Part shown: in pieces, positions 37,060 to 47,199 of the stretch | How the letters are laid out: every line of letters starts with the position of its first letter | Position numbering within the stretch: position 1 is the first letter of the stretch | DNA from: Lachnospiraceae bacterium | GTDB lineage: Bacteria > Bacillota > Clostridia > Lachnospirales > Lachnospiraceae | NCBI GenBank assembly: GCA_022483465.1 | Contig: JAKVNF010000001.1 | Span: 1,550,001-1,614,000 of the forward strand | DNA: 64,000 bases | Reading direction: 5' to 3' | Made by a program: the position numbers and the translations under genes | Notes under the pieces: generated by a model | Database searches by the model: none | The model's input: the letters and a program-made list of their open reading frames with translations, nothing else | What the model was told of the DNA's origin: nothing

Positions 37060-38466
37060 GTAACATATATCTTCTTCCATCGCAATAGTTTATAATCAAC
37101 CTTAGATGAACGCGAAAGTAGCACTACAAGTGCTACTCAAGCACAAAATGCCTGAAATTCTTGCATTTTTCGTCAGTAGTACTACAATAAATGTAGTTCT
37201 AAGTGATACTACATTGCTTATTGGAGTGCTACATATGGCTTTCATTAAAGTGCAAAAGCTAACATATAACGACGATGGATCAATTAAGAGCGGTTCCGCC
37301 GCCATTGTGGATGTCACATACCAGGATAAAGAGCATCGTACCGGCTCTTATCACTCGAAACAGGTGGTTAGAGAGCGCCTTGGCCGTGTTCTTTACCTGA
37401 GCGAGAACAAAAAGAACGGTATCTTCCTGTCCCCGACTCGTGGTTTGGTGTCCTATGACGTCTTGAAGGACGAATTCACCACGGTGGAGCAGAATGATCC
37501 ACATATCGATCGGGAAAAATGGTGCGGCTCGCCGGAAATTCACACCGTATTCGGGGATGCCTATCTTCTCCTCACGTTTATGAAAAGCACAGGTATGACT
37601 GGGATCCTTAGGAGCGTTTTTCCAAAAGATGAGGAGTATGAGCGTGTACTTGCACACATCTTGCATGGTATCCTCCGTGATGGTGGCCACATCAGTTGCG
37701 ATGAATTCATTGAGAAATCGTTCGCATCCTATGTACTTGACGATGTTGCTGCCGCGACGCTCCACTCAGATACAAGGTTCTACTCTCTGCTTGGAGATGA
37801 CAGAACCAGAGTGGCATTCTTCAAGGCATTCGTGAAAGAGATGCGAAAACAGAACGCATCATTTGGCAAGGGATGCTATATCGACTCCACGCCGCTGCCG
37901 AATGACATTACAAACAATCCTTTCAATGCACTGTCCTGTCACGGAATCGCTTCATGCAGCACGCAGGTCCGGCTTGCCCTTGTGCTGGATGAAAAAACCG
38001 GATTTCCGGTCTGGTTTGATATCATTCGTAAGCATAACAACCAGCGTACGCTGACGAAACCTGCGTGAGGCGTTATCATTAAGGGGGAGGGTTCCAGTTG
38101 AAACCGCAAATACTTCAGAGATTCGCGGTTGACAGTGGAGGTGAATCTCTTTGCAGATGTATTGCTTTCGGCCTACGCATCTCCTGGGAATGAACTGCGC
38201 AGGTTCGGATCTGGACTGCAGGTACGTCGGTTGTGATGGGGCGTCTCCGTGTACCTGGATAGGTTGGGCATCCGGGTCCCAGTCTCCTGTCACCCTGAAG
38301 CGATGGATCCAGACACAAGAAAGTCCGGCATGGCGATTCCTCAGGTGGGAACAATACCATGCCGGACGGTCAATTCTGCAGTTTCACTTATGCGACTGCA
38401 AGTGGCCGATGCCTGCCTGTTCGGCAGACGTCGGCTACTCGGGTTGTTCTGTTTGTCAGGAGGTTA

Positions 38467-40695
38467 TCATGCTGCCGGGTATGGGCCGACCACCTTTCCA
38501 TCTCGCATCCACCGGCCATTTACCAGGATGGGCTCTGTCTCAGATTGAAAACTGATACCTTTCCCGGCCTGTGTGGCTTCTCGCTGCTTCGCTTCGTACG
38601 CCCTGTATTCTTCAGACCAGCACATCATCTTTGGAAGATATTCATCTGGGTTGTCTCCCCGCCTCTGATGCTTGGGTATCTCGATGAGGAGATACTGGAA
38701 GTAGTACTCCGGATCGGCATCATTCAATTCCGCTGTTGTTGCGATGGAGTTCGCAATCATGCGGTCGGTGGCACCTTCATCTGAATACGAAAAGAGACTG
38801 CTGTTTCTTTGCAAAGCAATCCTACGGATGTTTCTTTCGCAGTAAGTGTTGTCCGCAGGTACGTTAGAATCGTAGAGGAAGCTGTCGATGTGACCGCCTT
38901 TCTTGCAATCCTCAAAGTAGTTCATCGCCTTGCGCATCGTCGCGGTCATCGTTACTCGTTTTGATGGATCAGAGGAAGTACCATGCAGCGAGGCCTGATA
39001 GGCCTCCTCATACTCACAGACGTACTGCCAGGCCAGATCCAGGTGCGGCTTTACGTTTTTGATTCTTCCAGCAACCCGCTCCTCTCCGGACAGGCGCTTG
39101 AGCTTCGTATCCTCGCTCTCGGCAAGGCTGATCTCGCGCAGGATTTTCCATTCCCAGGTCTGTGCCAGCTGTTTTCTGCCCTCCTCCGTTTTCATGAGGT
39201 CTTTTGAGGCCATCTTCACAATAAGCCAGGCAAGAAAGAACGGCCTTCTCAGATGCGCAAGGCAGAATGAGACCACGATCTTTCCTTCAGACTTGCGCTC
39301 CAGTTCCGGATATGCAGCATACTTGTCGTTCTTGCATACGACAGATGCATTTCCTGTCACTGTCGTAGGATCGGGCTCCGTTTCCTGTTCCGGCGGAGTT
39401 GTCTGGCCTGCGGTATCCGAACGATCCGCGTCCTTATCCGGAAGAAAGTCTGCAAACAGTCCATCCAGAAATGACTCAGCCCTGGAGGGATTGAAGAAAT
39501 ATGCGGCAGCCTTGGGGCCTTCCCGCAGCTCACTTGTAATCAGCAGCCAGATATAGGACTTTTCTCCCGGCTTCTCAGCATCATAGATAGATCTCCAGGT
39601 GGTTTCATCCATCTGAATGTACTTGCCTGTTATGATGAAGCTGACGAGATAATCGAAGACGGGAAGCAGATATCTTGCGGCACAGGTATTGCACCAGTAA
39701 ACCGTTTTCTGTGTTTTCATGGGATAGCCCATGTGACAGATCAGAGCAGCGATGCGCTTGTACGGGATGCTCATGCTGGTCAGCATGTAGTACATGAAGG
39801 CGACGATCTCCGGGGTTGCCCGGGATCCCGGCATGATATATCCCTCGCTGTAGGGCCGGTATAGCGTACGATTCACCTCATGACTGTCAGAATCGGATTT
39901 TTCTTCGTCGCTGACATCCTCTGAGTATGCGATGATTGGTTTCATGATTGTCAGCACGACGACATGAGCCTCCTCTATACTGAGTTTTTCGCTTGCTTCG
40001 AATCCCAGCTTAGATAAAGACTTTGCTTTTTCGATCATTTCCGGAGTCAGATCATCCACATCATAGCTGATTCTGTGCGGGAGATTCTGCGTATCACGCT
40101 CCCAGATGCCCGGCTTGCGCTTCTGTTTTTCCTTTGATTCATCGGGTATCGGTTTTCTCGGGGGACGGCTGCTCCGCCTGGGTTTCCTGCCTTTTTCGCC
40201 AGCTCCGCCTTTCCTGGACGGATTCTCATCCTGAGTTTTTCCGTCACTGTCTTTCCCATTTTCGTCTGCATTGGCTGGCTCTGCAGGTTCTTCTGTCCCT
40301 GTCGTGTCTTTGGCCTGCTCTCCATCAGCGTCAGACTCTTCGGTGAGCGGATCTGTCTCCACATCCTCGCTGCCGCCTTGTGGAATCCCGGTTTCGAGTT
40401 CTTTCCCAGAGAGCTGCTCGTCCTTTTCCCCAAAGGCTCTCCTACGTCCGAGTTTGTTGTTCTCGTCCTTATTCTGCTCCTTCTGTTTGAGTTCCTCATT
40501 TTCCTTTTGCAGCGCTTTATAATCTTCAGCTGCTTTTTCAGCTGCCTTTATCAGCGCTGCAATGCGGTTCGTCTTGACGATGTCATCCACGATAACCTCA
40601 CTAAAGATGTTCGAGATGTCGCTCGGACTGAAAGCGCCACACTGGTACAGGAGGTTGTACTTATGAAGTCTCTGGACAGGGATCTCGGTTTCCAT
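38467..40695 (-). CDS. tnpC: IS66-family DDE transposase TnpC
   Basis: Same protein as 16748-18976 with scattered substitutions (for example EEPAEPANA for EAPAEPANA, and SDPSKRVTM for SDQSKRVTM). The catalytic segments IQMDETTW, SFCLAHLRRPF and ADNTYCERNIRRIAL are intact. It starts with ATG at 40695, overlapping the upstream small gene's stop. Confidence 0.9.
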   Translation of the reverse strand: METEIPVQRLHKYNLLYQCGAFSPSDISNIFSEVIVDDIVKTNRIAALIKAAEKAAEDYKALQKENEELKQKEQNKDENNKLGRRRAFGEKDEQLSGKELETGIPQGGSEDVETDPLTEESDADGEQAKDTTGTEEPAEPANADENGKDSDGKTQDENPSRKGGAGEKGRKPRRSSRPPRKPIPDESKEKQKRKPGIWERDTQNLPHRISYDVDDLTPEMIEKAKSLSKLGFEASEKLSIEEAHVVVLTIMKPIIAYSEDVSDEEKSDSDSHEVNRTLYRPYSEGYIMPGSRATPEIVAFMYYMLTSMSIPYKRIAALICHMGYPMKTQKTVYWCNTCAARYLLPVFDYLVSFIITGKYIQMDETTWRSIYDAEKPGEKSYIWLLITSELREGPKAAAYFFNPSRAESFLDGLFADFLPDKDADRSDTAGQTTPPEQETEPDPTTVTGNASVVCKNDKYAAYPELERKSEGKIVVSFCLAHLRRPFFLAWLIVKMASKDLMKTEEGRKQLAQTWEWKILREISLAESEDTKLKRLSGEERVAGRIKNVKPHLDLAWQYVCEYEEAYQASLHGTSSDPSKRVTMTATMRKAMNYFEDCKKGGHIDSFLYDSNVPADNTYCERNIRRIALQRNSSLFSYSDEGATDRMIANSIATTAELNDADPEYYFQYLLIEIPKHQRRGDNPDEYLPKMMCWSEEYRAYEAKQREATQAGKGISFQSETEPILVNGRWMRDGKVVGPYPAA

Positions 40696-41072
40696 CACCG
40701 GGCCTCTTTGTCTACGGAAGCAAGGCTTGCGCTGGCCTTCTGAACGGCATCCTGATAGGCGCGGAGAGCCTTCCTCAGCTGTGTATTCTCATTCCGCAGA
40801 GATGCATTTGCCTCCTCCAGCTCTGTTATTCTGGAAATCAAAGTTTTCGTCGAACCTTCAGCCCGAACAGAGTTTGCCTGCTCTGCTGGTGCGTCGGAGG
40901 CCGATGCCTGCTTTCGAACGTACTTCCTGGTGGGCACAACCTCCCCTGTAACGGGATCAAGCTTCCCGATCAGCTTCCGGTCTGTCTTGTGCTGTTTAGC
41001 CTCCTTGTCCCAATAGCTGTGTGAAGAATAAACGTATACCGTATCCCCCTGTCTCAGATGAATGGTACCCAT
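40695..41072 (-). CDS. IS66-associated small protein, 125 aa
   Basis: Identical in sequence to 16371-16748. It has a beta-rich N-terminal half and a C-terminal coiled coil. The same SD-masking hairpin and promoter lie upstream (about 41080-41161). Confidence 0.75.
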   Translation of the reverse strand: MGTIHLRQGDTVYVYSSHSYWDKEAKQHKTDRKLIGKLDPVTGEVVPTRKYVRKQASASDAPAEQANSVRAEGSTKTLISRITELEEANASLRNENTQLRKALRAYQDAVQKASASLASVDKEAR

Positions 41073-41217
41073 GTCAGACCTCCTGAGAGCTGCTTATCAG
41101 TTCTCAGGAGTATAGTAACATATCTATACCCTCTTGTCAACCGAAAATAAGGGTATAGATATCTGAATATTTATACTCCCCACTGAAGTAGCCTGAAAGT
41201 TCAAAAACCGCGTGTTT

Positions 41218-41607
41218 TCAGGATCTCTGGGATTCTGCGGCCACCTGATCAGGCATGTCGATGTGCGGGTATACTTCGCGGATGGTACCGTCAAGTGCGA
41301 TTCCGCTCATGAGCTGACGGTACTGCTCCGGAGAAAGAGATCTGGCTTCGTCCGCATTCCTGGGATACTGGAATGAGTTTCCCGGCGCAAGGCGAAGCGT
41401 ATAGAGCACAGTGCCGATTCCCTCGAAGCAGATCCCCTTGATCGTTCTGGCAGATCTGCCACGAAAAAGATAGAGAACTCCACGGTCCGTTGGATCCAGG
41501 TGATAGTTCAGCATGACATAAGCGGAGAGTCCATCAACGCCGCGGCGCATATCCACCCTCTTCGTGCAGAGAATGATCTTCCTGAAGCCGATGCCGTCAA
41601 CAAACAT
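41218..41607 (-). CDS. tnpB: IS66 TnpB (Orf2-type) protein
   Basis: A 129-residue IS66 Orf2 protein identical to 15836-16225, overlapping tnpA by 11 bp. It carries KIILCTKRVDMRRGVDGLSA and LYLFRGRSARTIKG. Confidence 0.9.
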   Translation of the reverse strand: MFVDGIGFRKIILCTKRVDMRRGVDGLSAYVMLNYHLDPTDRGVLYLFRGRSARTIKGICFEGIGTVLYTLRLAPGNSFQYPRNADEARSLSPEQYRQLMSGIALDGTIREVYPHIDMPDQVAAESQRS

Positions 41608-42115
41608 GAAAAGCCTCCTTAAGCATGGAGAGGGTCTCGCGCCGGACAGAAGAGTAGAGATAGAGCCGACAGGACCGTGTCTCCAGGATAACTTCCGGAG
41701 ACACGGCAGGCCCTCCCGGCCTGCCTGGAACAGATCCGGCATTTCCTTCTTCCGGTGTACCGGTGATCCGCGGAAGATCAGAGTGGTTCGACCGGCTGCG
41801 GGAACCCGAGTCATCAGCAGTACCCGGTTCCGAGCCTATTGTATTGACATCAGGGCGTGCCTGTCCGTTTACGATGTCGGTGATGTCTACGAAGTTCTCT
41901 GTCTCTGGCACTGAACCAGAGGATGCCTTCCTGTTACTGGCGTCCGTCTCCCTGATCACGTTTTTCCAGTAGTAGAAGAGTGAGGCGTTGATCTCATGCT
42001 CCCTGCACCATTGTGCAATCGACATCAGCTTCGTTTCTCTGTTCTCGTACGCATTGATGATCGGCCTCCAATAGCGAAGCTTCTCCTCACGAACCATCTG
42101 CTGTCTCTTGTCCAT
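41597..42115 (-). CDS. tnpA: IS66 TnpA accessory protein
   Basis: A 172-residue protein matching 15328-15846 with a few substitutions (INASLFYYW for INVSLFYYW, NGQARPDV for NGHVRPDV). It starts right after the leader hairpin at 42116-42175, whose stem contains the AGGAGG. Confidence 0.85.
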   Translation of the reverse strand: MDKRQQMVREEKLRYWRPIINAYENRETKLMSIAQWCREHEINASLFYYWKNVIRETDASNRKASSGSVPETENFVDITDIVNGQARPDVNTIGSEPGTADDSGSRSRSNHSDLPRITGTPEEGNAGSVPGRPGGPAVSPEVILETRSCRLYLYSSVRRETLSMLKEAFHVC

Positions 42116-43071
42116 AAAAAAGCCTCCTCTGTAGAACGCAGCTAGTAGTTTCCTAGCCTCATTCTACAGAAGAGGTTGATCCGGGTCATGGTACGTCCGT
42201 TGTTACGCTTACTATCATTCCGGGAAATGTGATTGATCTTAATACAACGCTTACCCTAATGGCTGACGTCACAGACACCCTTGATATCGTGATTGATTCC
42301 CTGGTATTGGATGCCGGATATGTCTCGCAGGAGCTGGTCAGGTTGATCCACAAAGGCACCGCAAAAACCATGATCGCCCGCATGCCTGCCAAGAAGGGAT
42401 ACCCATTCAAGACACTCTACTGGAAAGTCAAGGATGAGATCTTTCGGGGTAAGTACGAGTTTCTTATGCGAGATCATATGTACTTTGGTAAGCAGATCCC
42501 GCAAAAGATCTTCGAATGCGAAGAGTTCTGCTATGTATATGTAGACAAGGAGAACGCTCTCCAGCATCTACGGGATTATATCGAAGAACATGAAGACGAA
42601 TACTACGCCATGTCCGACAAAGATAAGGATTGGTATAACGTGAAGTTCGGTTATTTCATCCTGCTTTCGAACCGGGATGAGACACCAAAGCAGATCCTTA
42701 CGGAATACTTCGAACGGGAAAACATCGAGAGTGTATTCAAAACCAGCAAGGAGTATCTCAAGCTGCTTCCGCTGTCCAAGTGGACAGATCTGACCGTGCG
42801 TGGAAAGATCCTACAGGACATCATTGATACCATCATCGATTTGCAGATGCGCAAGCAGATTTTGCCAAGCGGGCTGTCTTGTTCCACGGTCATCGGAAAG
42901 ACGCAATCCCTCATGTGCCATCTGGCGAAGGGTAGGAAAGCATATGTGGAGCAGCCAAGCAAACAAGTAAAAGAGTACTACAAACTGTTTGATATTAAGG
43001 TCCCGAGTGAAGTTGATATATCGATATTTAAATTAAGCATATTTGCGTTAGATAGAAAAGTGTAGTGCTAC

Positions 43072-43535
43072 TATTTTGCTGATCTAAGGATCAATCGGTG
43101 AGATTTTTTCTCTATCTTTCATCCACCTCATCAGATGACAGTTCAAAGTCCTGCGATGGGTTAGATAATAAAAAGCCGCCAATGTACATTTGATTACATC
43201 AACGGCTCACGATCATTTCTTCTGTTTTATCAGGCTTAATTTTTCTTCGTGTCTTTAATCTTATAATAATCTTTCAGATCCACATCAATTCGAACTTTTG
43301 CATCTGGTTTTCAGTTGCTCTTCTGTAACAACGTCACACATTCGACACGCCCCGAGACAGCGAAAAATATAATTACACTGCCGACTGTCTGTGAGAATTG
43401 GTCGAATTCAGGGCACAGTGTGTGGAAACTGGTCTATTTCAAAACACTGTATGTGCGAATTGATCAAGAAAACAGTGTTTACTGCTGACCATTGATTATA
43501 TTTTTGTAAACAATAAGGAACCAGAAAACTGACAT
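43072..43535. other. Gene-free stretch with transposon-end repeats
   Basis: No gene is apparent. An imperfect AGCCG..CGGCT hairpin lies near 43170-43208, and the IS21-like left-end array starts with GCCCCGAGACAG near 43354 and continues to 43465. The rest is AT-rich. Confidence 0.6.
43354..43465. repeat. IS21-like left-end array, site 1
   Basis: After GCCCCGAGACAG come three units ending ..GAATTGGTC (43404), ..AAACTGGTC (43435) and ..GAATTGATC (43465), spaced 30-31 bp. The same header and two such units occur at 47046-47131. The units resemble, in reverse complement, the AAATAGC..CCACAGTC units at 46775 and 53758. Confidence 0.6.
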
Positions 43536-44084
43536 TTATACAATCCAGCTTTCCGCATCATATACGGATGCAAACTTCACAAATGCGTCCATTGCTTCAT
43601 CCATCAGCTTTTCAAAATTAATTCCATTTTCAAAACAATAAACCACGACAAGGATATCATGGGCTTCTTCCGTCACCATCGCCCGTGTGGAATCAGACAT
43701 TGATGAACCGAAAATTCCTTCATCATCAGCCAGCACAAGCATATTTTCCATGTCGAGAAAGCCTTTCCCGATTCCAATATATCCTTCGCCATGTTCCGCT
43801 TTGCGCAGCCTAATCGGCCCATGGATATTATGTAGATTATATGACCCAACAGACAGGCCGCTTTCTACTGAAATAAGGTTATTGACATCAACCACAGAAT
43901 TAATATGATACAGTTCATCACCACGATACACTCTGCGAATCAGAGCTTCTGATGAGGCCCTGTATCTTCCGGGATTCCTGCCAAACGCTTTATAAGCCGC
44001 ACGGCTGCCTCGGATACCAGGAATTTCACTCCACTCTCTGCCCTCAATTTCTTCTCTGATTTTTGGTAAGACTTCCTCGTCCAT
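43536..44084 (-). CDS. B3/B4 tRNA-binding-like domain protein, possibly 5'-truncated
   Basis: A 182-residue protein of the B3/4 family (COG3382), related to the editing-associated B3/B4 domain of phenylalanyl-tRNA synthetase beta subunit. Diagnostic stretches are AAYKAFGRNPGRYRASSEALIRRV, YHINSVVDVNNLISVESGLSVGSY and an IRLRKAEHGEGYIGIG segment. Usual members are about 220 residues; the missing 30-40 N-terminal residues cannot be found in frame upstream (TAG at about 44115), so truncation is likely. Possible role in clearing mischarged tRNA is inference from the family. Confidence 0.75.
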   Translation of the reverse strand: MDEEVLPKIREEIEGREWSEIPGIRGSRAAYKAFGRNPGRYRASSEALIRRVYRGDELYHINSVVDVNNLISVESGLSVGSYNLHNIHGPIRLRKAEHGEGYIGIGKGFLDMENMLVLADDEGIFGSSMSDSTRAMVTEEAHDILVVVYCFENGINFEKLMDEAMDAFVKFASVYDAESWIV

Positions 44085-44289
44085 ATATAACCCATTGTGC
44101 CCTTTGAAAGCGCTCTACACATTCCCCGTAGATTACCTTCCCGCTCATTGCAATACGACTTGAGTACACCCCGCTCAGCTTTAATAGCCGGAAGGGAACC
44201 ACGCGAGATGAAAAATGTTGGGAATTCATTGGTGTGTCTTGAAAAATAGCCAAATATGATATATGATTTAGCCACAAAGAGGTGATGTC

Positions 44290-44547
44290 ATGCAGATCGT
44301 TCCGATGAGAGATTTGAAAAACACCGTGGAAATAGAACGGAAGTGTGCAGAAGAGAACGGCCCTGTCTTTGTGACAAAGAACGGATACGGCCGTCTGGTC
44401 GTTATGGATATTGAATATTACGAAAGAACCATGCAGTCCATGGAGGAAGCCCGCATGATCAACCGCGGGATTGATGATTATGAAAAGGGAAATGTTACGG
44501 ATGGGAAGTCTTCACTGAAAAAACTGAGGGAAAAGCATGGCATCTGA
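44290..44547 (+). CDS. Phd/YefM-type antitoxin
   Basis: An 85-residue antitoxin starting MQIVPMRDLKNTVEIERKCAEENGPVFVTKNGYGRLVVMDIEYYE, the classic Phd/YefM fold, with an unstructured C-terminal toxin-binding tail. AGAGGTG precedes the start. It overlaps the toxin gene by 11 bp. It should repress its own promoter with the toxin. Confidence 0.9.
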   Translation: MQIVPMRDLKNTVEIERKCAEENGPVFVTKNGYGRLVVMDIEYYERTMQSMEEARMINRGIDDYEKGNVTDGKSSLKKLREKHGI

Positions 44548-44866
44548 TCGATACAACTATGTCCTGACGGAAATAGCGGAATCAGATGTCGATGAAGCCT
44601 TTGACCATATCGCCAATGAGCTGGTAAATCCTGATGCTGCCTCTGCTTTTGCCGATGAGCTGGAAGAAAAGCTTGAGGAAATCTGTAAGGCTCCAAAAAC
44701 AGGCCGACCCGTTCATAATCCTTATCTGAAGAGGGATGACGTCCGGCGTGTTCTGGTGAAGAACTATATTGCTTATTATCTGGTTGATGAAGAGGAAGAA
44801 CAGATCGTAGTGCTCCGTGTCGTCTACAACAGGCGTGACCGGGACATGATCCTGAAAACCATTTGA
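44537..44866 (+). CDS. RelE/ParE-family toxin
   Basis: A 109-residue toxin: YVLTEIAESDVDEAFDHIANEL at the N-terminal helices, GRPVHNPYLKRDDVRRVLVKNYIAYYLVDEE and VLRVVYNRRD at the beta-sheet core with the basic residues expected of RelE/ParE. Whether it cuts mRNA (RelE) or poisons gyrase (ParE) cannot be decided from sequence. The pair probably stabilises the mobile segment. Confidence 0.9.
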   Translation: MASDRYNYVLTEIAESDVDEAFDHIANELVNPDAASAFADELEEKLEEICKAPKTGRPVHNPYLKRDDVRRVLVKNYIAYYLVDEEEEQIVVLRVVYNRRDRDMILKTI

Positions 44867-44906
44867 GAAAATCATAACCACCTGTGTTAACCTGTAACGG
44901 TATGAT

Positions 44907-46568
44907 TTAGGTACGCTACGGATTGCTTGTGGTTTTTGTAGCTTCCTGTAAAGGAATAGTAAACTGCGCTAAATCTACACCCAGTTTGTTCCCCAGCGTC
45001 TGTACTGACCGCTTTACCGGCGGAATGGTCCACTTTTCATCAATCCTGCATGCACTGATTTTCCGCAGCGTCTGAATCAGATCCTTGAGAGAGATATCCT
45101 TCGACTGTCCAATCGAGTTGATCTCCTCTATGGCACTGATTCCAATTGTGCAGGACAAATGGTTTAGGAAAAGCCACGCTTCTTCGGATGAATTATCTCT
45201 CATGTAGGATGACTCATAGTCGAGTGTATCGTCATAGGTCTTGAAATACTGTTCGATGTTCTGACGTTGCTTCCAGATTGCGTAGATCTGTTCACCATTC
45301 AAATCCGTCCGGTTCGTTTTGATGGTAATGGTGCCCATTTCCTGTTTGTCGGCAAGTACATCCTTTACTGTAAGGGGGGCCAATTCGGCAAGCTGCTCAT
45401 CTGTGAGCCTGCCTTTGTTGTTACTCCGACGCTTTGCCTCTCTTGAGCGGCTGGCCTCTACTGTGTTGTTATGCTTCTCTGTTCTGGATGCTAAGTCAGA
45501 AATTTCATCTTCGAAGAGCTGAGTGTCGAAAAACAAATATATATCGACACCATTTTCACTGGATATCTTTTTGGACTGCACAGCCCGGTTGTGATAATTG
45601 AACAGATCATCATAATCCGATGGAGAGGACGGAACCTTTCCGCTGACATACTGATTTCCGCGCTTGAGCGGTTCGATGTATTTGAGCCCGCTGTCTTCCA
45701 GGATTTCGAAGCTTTCGCTGCTGGCAAAACCCTTGTCCGTGACAACCGTTACGACATTGCCGTTTCCATTGAGACCGCTCTCCTTCAGGATGTCCGTATA
45801 CGCACTGATATCCGGGGTGCTTCCGATGTACTGCTTATAGTAAGCAGGGAACCCGGTGTTTTCTCCCAGGGTATACAGATAAATCACGTTGATCTGTGGC
45901 TTGTATCGGCATTTTGAGTCATACCCGATTTCTGCATTTTCCATAGTCTTGGAAGCGGATAGAAGCCTATGGCCGTCAAAAAGGATAAAACGGTCACCCA
46001 TTTGGTTCAGGGATTCTTTCATATAGGATGAGATCGAGTTTCTCTGGTGTCCGAGTTCTGTAAGAAAGTTCTTTACAACGGGCGGTGTAAACACCATATC
46101 CGGATACAGATAGGACAGGATGCTGTTCTCATAATGGACTTCGAGTCTTCTGAACTTGGCATCATAGATTGTTCGCAGCAGCACGACCGTATAGATCATC
46201 TGCCAGTTGTCCGGGAAAAAACTTTTCAGTCTGTCCCGCATTTCCGCGGTACGCTGATAAAAGTAATTTACTGCTCCGACTTCCACAACATCATTCAGGT
46301 GATAAGAAGGAAGAGAGGCCCTCAGAATTTCGGCAGTCTTATTCCTGCTTGGCACAAGACCACTCTCTGTGATTTTGCCAAGACATCTTCCGGAGACCTT
46401 TCTTGAGCGCTTGATCTTTGGATCATACTTGCTGGTACGTTCATACAGGTACCAGTGACCGCTGATATGCTTGATCTCGGTATTGGCAGGCCTTTGAAAA
46501 TTGACCACAAAATCCGGTTTTGCATTTGAAGCAACTGTGCTCATTCCACTTTCCTCACAGCGTACCTA
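44907..46568 (-). mobile_element. IS4/IS1634-group element, about 1660 bp
   Basis: Inverted ends TTAGGTACGCT (44907-44917) and AGCGTACCTAA (46558-46568). Further TTAGGTATGC and GGTATGATTT sequences beyond each end make the target duplication unclear. It carries a single intact transposase gene. Confidence 0.75.
44916..46544 (-). CDS. IS1634-like DDE transposase
   Basis: A 542-residue transposase: RFILFDGHRLLSASK (first Asp), VVTDKGFASSESFEIL (second Asp) and IWKQRQNIEQYFKTYDDTLDYESSYMRD (Glu region), in the IS4-superfamily arrangement. N-terminal HWYLYERTSKYDPKIKRSRKVSGRCLGKI is typical of the IS1634 group. Intact; its stop lies inside the left terminal repeat. Confidence 0.9.
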   Translation of the reverse strand: MSTVASNAKPDFVVNFQRPANTEIKHISGHWYLYERTSKYDPKIKRSRKVSGRCLGKITESGLVPSRNKTAEILRASLPSYHLNDVVEVGAVNYFYQRTAEMRDRLKSFFPDNWQMIYTVVLLRTIYDAKFRRLEVHYENSILSYLYPDMVFTPPVVKNFLTELGHQRNSISSYMKESLNQMGDRFILFDGHRLLSASKTMENAEIGYDSKCRYKPQINVIYLYTLGENTGFPAYYKQYIGSTPDISAYTDILKESGLNGNGNVVTVVTDKGFASSESFEILEDSGLKYIEPLKRGNQYVSGKVPSSPSDYDDLFNYHNRAVQSKKISSENGVDIYLFFDTQLFEDEISDLASRTEKHNNTVEASRSREAKRRSNNKGRLTDEQLAELAPLTVKDVLADKQEMGTITIKTNRTDLNGEQIYAIWKQRQNIEQYFKTYDDTLDYESSYMRDNSSEEAWLFLNHLSCTIGISAIEEINSIGQSKDISLKDLIQTLRKISACRIDEKWTIPPVKRSVQTLGNKLGVDLAQFTIPLQEATKTTSNP

Positions 46569-46774
46569 ATTAGGTATGCTATAAATGTAACACAATTGTG
46601 CTTGCAATGCAATTTCTTTTACACGAAAAACGTTGAGATATTAATGAAAATCGGGATTGCTTTTAGCTTACCTAGTTGGCGTAATAGCGTCCCTAAGTTT
46701 ATCGATACAGATTAAGATCACAGGCGGCGGTGCAGATGATGATTCTGCACCGCTTTCTTTTCTGCTCCTGGTCA

Positions 46775-46893
46775 AATAGCGTTCCCACAGTCTCGACCTC
46801 CGAAAAATAGCCTTTCCACAGACACAACCTGCCCAAAATAGCAAAGCCACAGTCTCGCCCGCCAAAAATTCATCAAAATAGCCTTTCCATGGT
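46775..46893. repeat. IS21-like right-end array without adjacent istAB
   Basis: Four units AAATAGC..CCACAG (one degenerated to CCATGG), about 31 bp apart over the first three. The same array follows istB at 53758-53840, together with the preceding TCTGCA hairpin. It marks an IS21-type right end with no istAB in the preceding segment. Confidence 0.65.
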
Positions 46894-46929
46894 CACGCCA
46901 GAGCGACTTTCACATTTTCCCAGACAGAA

Positions 46930-47010
46930 AAAGCGGCACCGGCCTCTCTTTTCAGAAAGACTGGTACCGCAGAAATAGCTTAAACACGGGCTTTTCCGGG
47001 TCTTTTTTAG
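46930..47010. other. Apparent empty attB for the serine recombinase
   Basis: Left arm GCGGCACCGGCCTCTC..GCTTA matches the chromosomal arm at 5205-5259; core AA is 46983-46984; right arm CACGGGCTTTTCCGGG matches the chromosomal arm at 30263. No element sits between, so this looks like an unoccupied integration site. Confidence 0.65.
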
Positions 47011-47045
47011 TTCTGCCGAATTAGCAGAGCGACTGTCTCGACGTG

Positions 47046-47131
47046 CCCCGAGACAGTAGAAAAAATAATCATACCGGTTCATGCTATCTGAGAATTGGTC
47101 AAGATTGGGACATGCTGTTCGGGAATTTGTC
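47046..47131. repeat. IS21-like left-end array, site 2
   Basis: GCCCCGAGACAG is followed by units ending GAATTGGTC (47100) and GAATTTGTC (47131), 31 bp apart. Same structure as 43354-43465. It opens the segment carrying the radical-SAM pair and ending at istAB. Confidence 0.6.
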
Positions 47132-47199
47132 AGAAATATGATGTTGCCCCATTACCTTCAATTATATCAGCATCATTGCAAAACACATTGAACTGGAAG

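Larger units (their letters stand above)
38028..42212 (-). mobile_element. Complete IS66-family element, second copy (4185 bp)
   Basis: Ends GTAAGCATAACAAC and GTTGTTACGCTTAC, flanked by the 8-bp duplication TATCATTC (38020-38027 and 42213-42220). This clean single insertion defines the IS66 unit also present at 15231-19416, to which it is nearly identical but inverted. Confidence 0.95.
37235..43065 (+). pseudogene. IS1634-like transposase split by IS66
   Basis: The pieces 37235-38027 and 42221-43065 rejoin in frame to 545 residues. The N-terminal piece holds MAFIKVQKLTYNDDGS..VREHLGRV-like and the first catalytic region CYIDSTPLPND; the C-terminal piece holds VIDSLVLDAGYVSQELV and YFERENIESVFKTSKEYLKLLP, the IS4-superfamily end. 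Inactivated by the IS66 at its centre. Confidence 0.88.
37118..43071 (+). mobile_element. IS1634-like element interrupted by IS66
   Basis: The inverted ends share GTAGCACTACA (37118-37128 and 43061-43071). Removing the IS66 and one target copy leaves about 1.76 kb. I see no target duplication at its own ends. A second short palindrome, GTAGCACTACAAGTGCTAC, is at the left end. Confidence 0.75.
46570..47030. other. Gene-free stretch: terminator, IS21-like right-end array and attB-like site
   Basis: No gene. GCGGTGCAGA (46727-46736) pairs with TCTGCACCGC (46744-46753) before a T-rich run. The right-end array follows at 46775-46893 and the attB-like site at 46930-47010. Confidence 0.65.

Noticed and set aside
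43940-44275. Alternative minus-strand frames upstream of the B3/B4 gene
   Set aside because: I looked for the missing N-terminus of the B3/B4 protein but neither frame resembles it; left as probable truncation.
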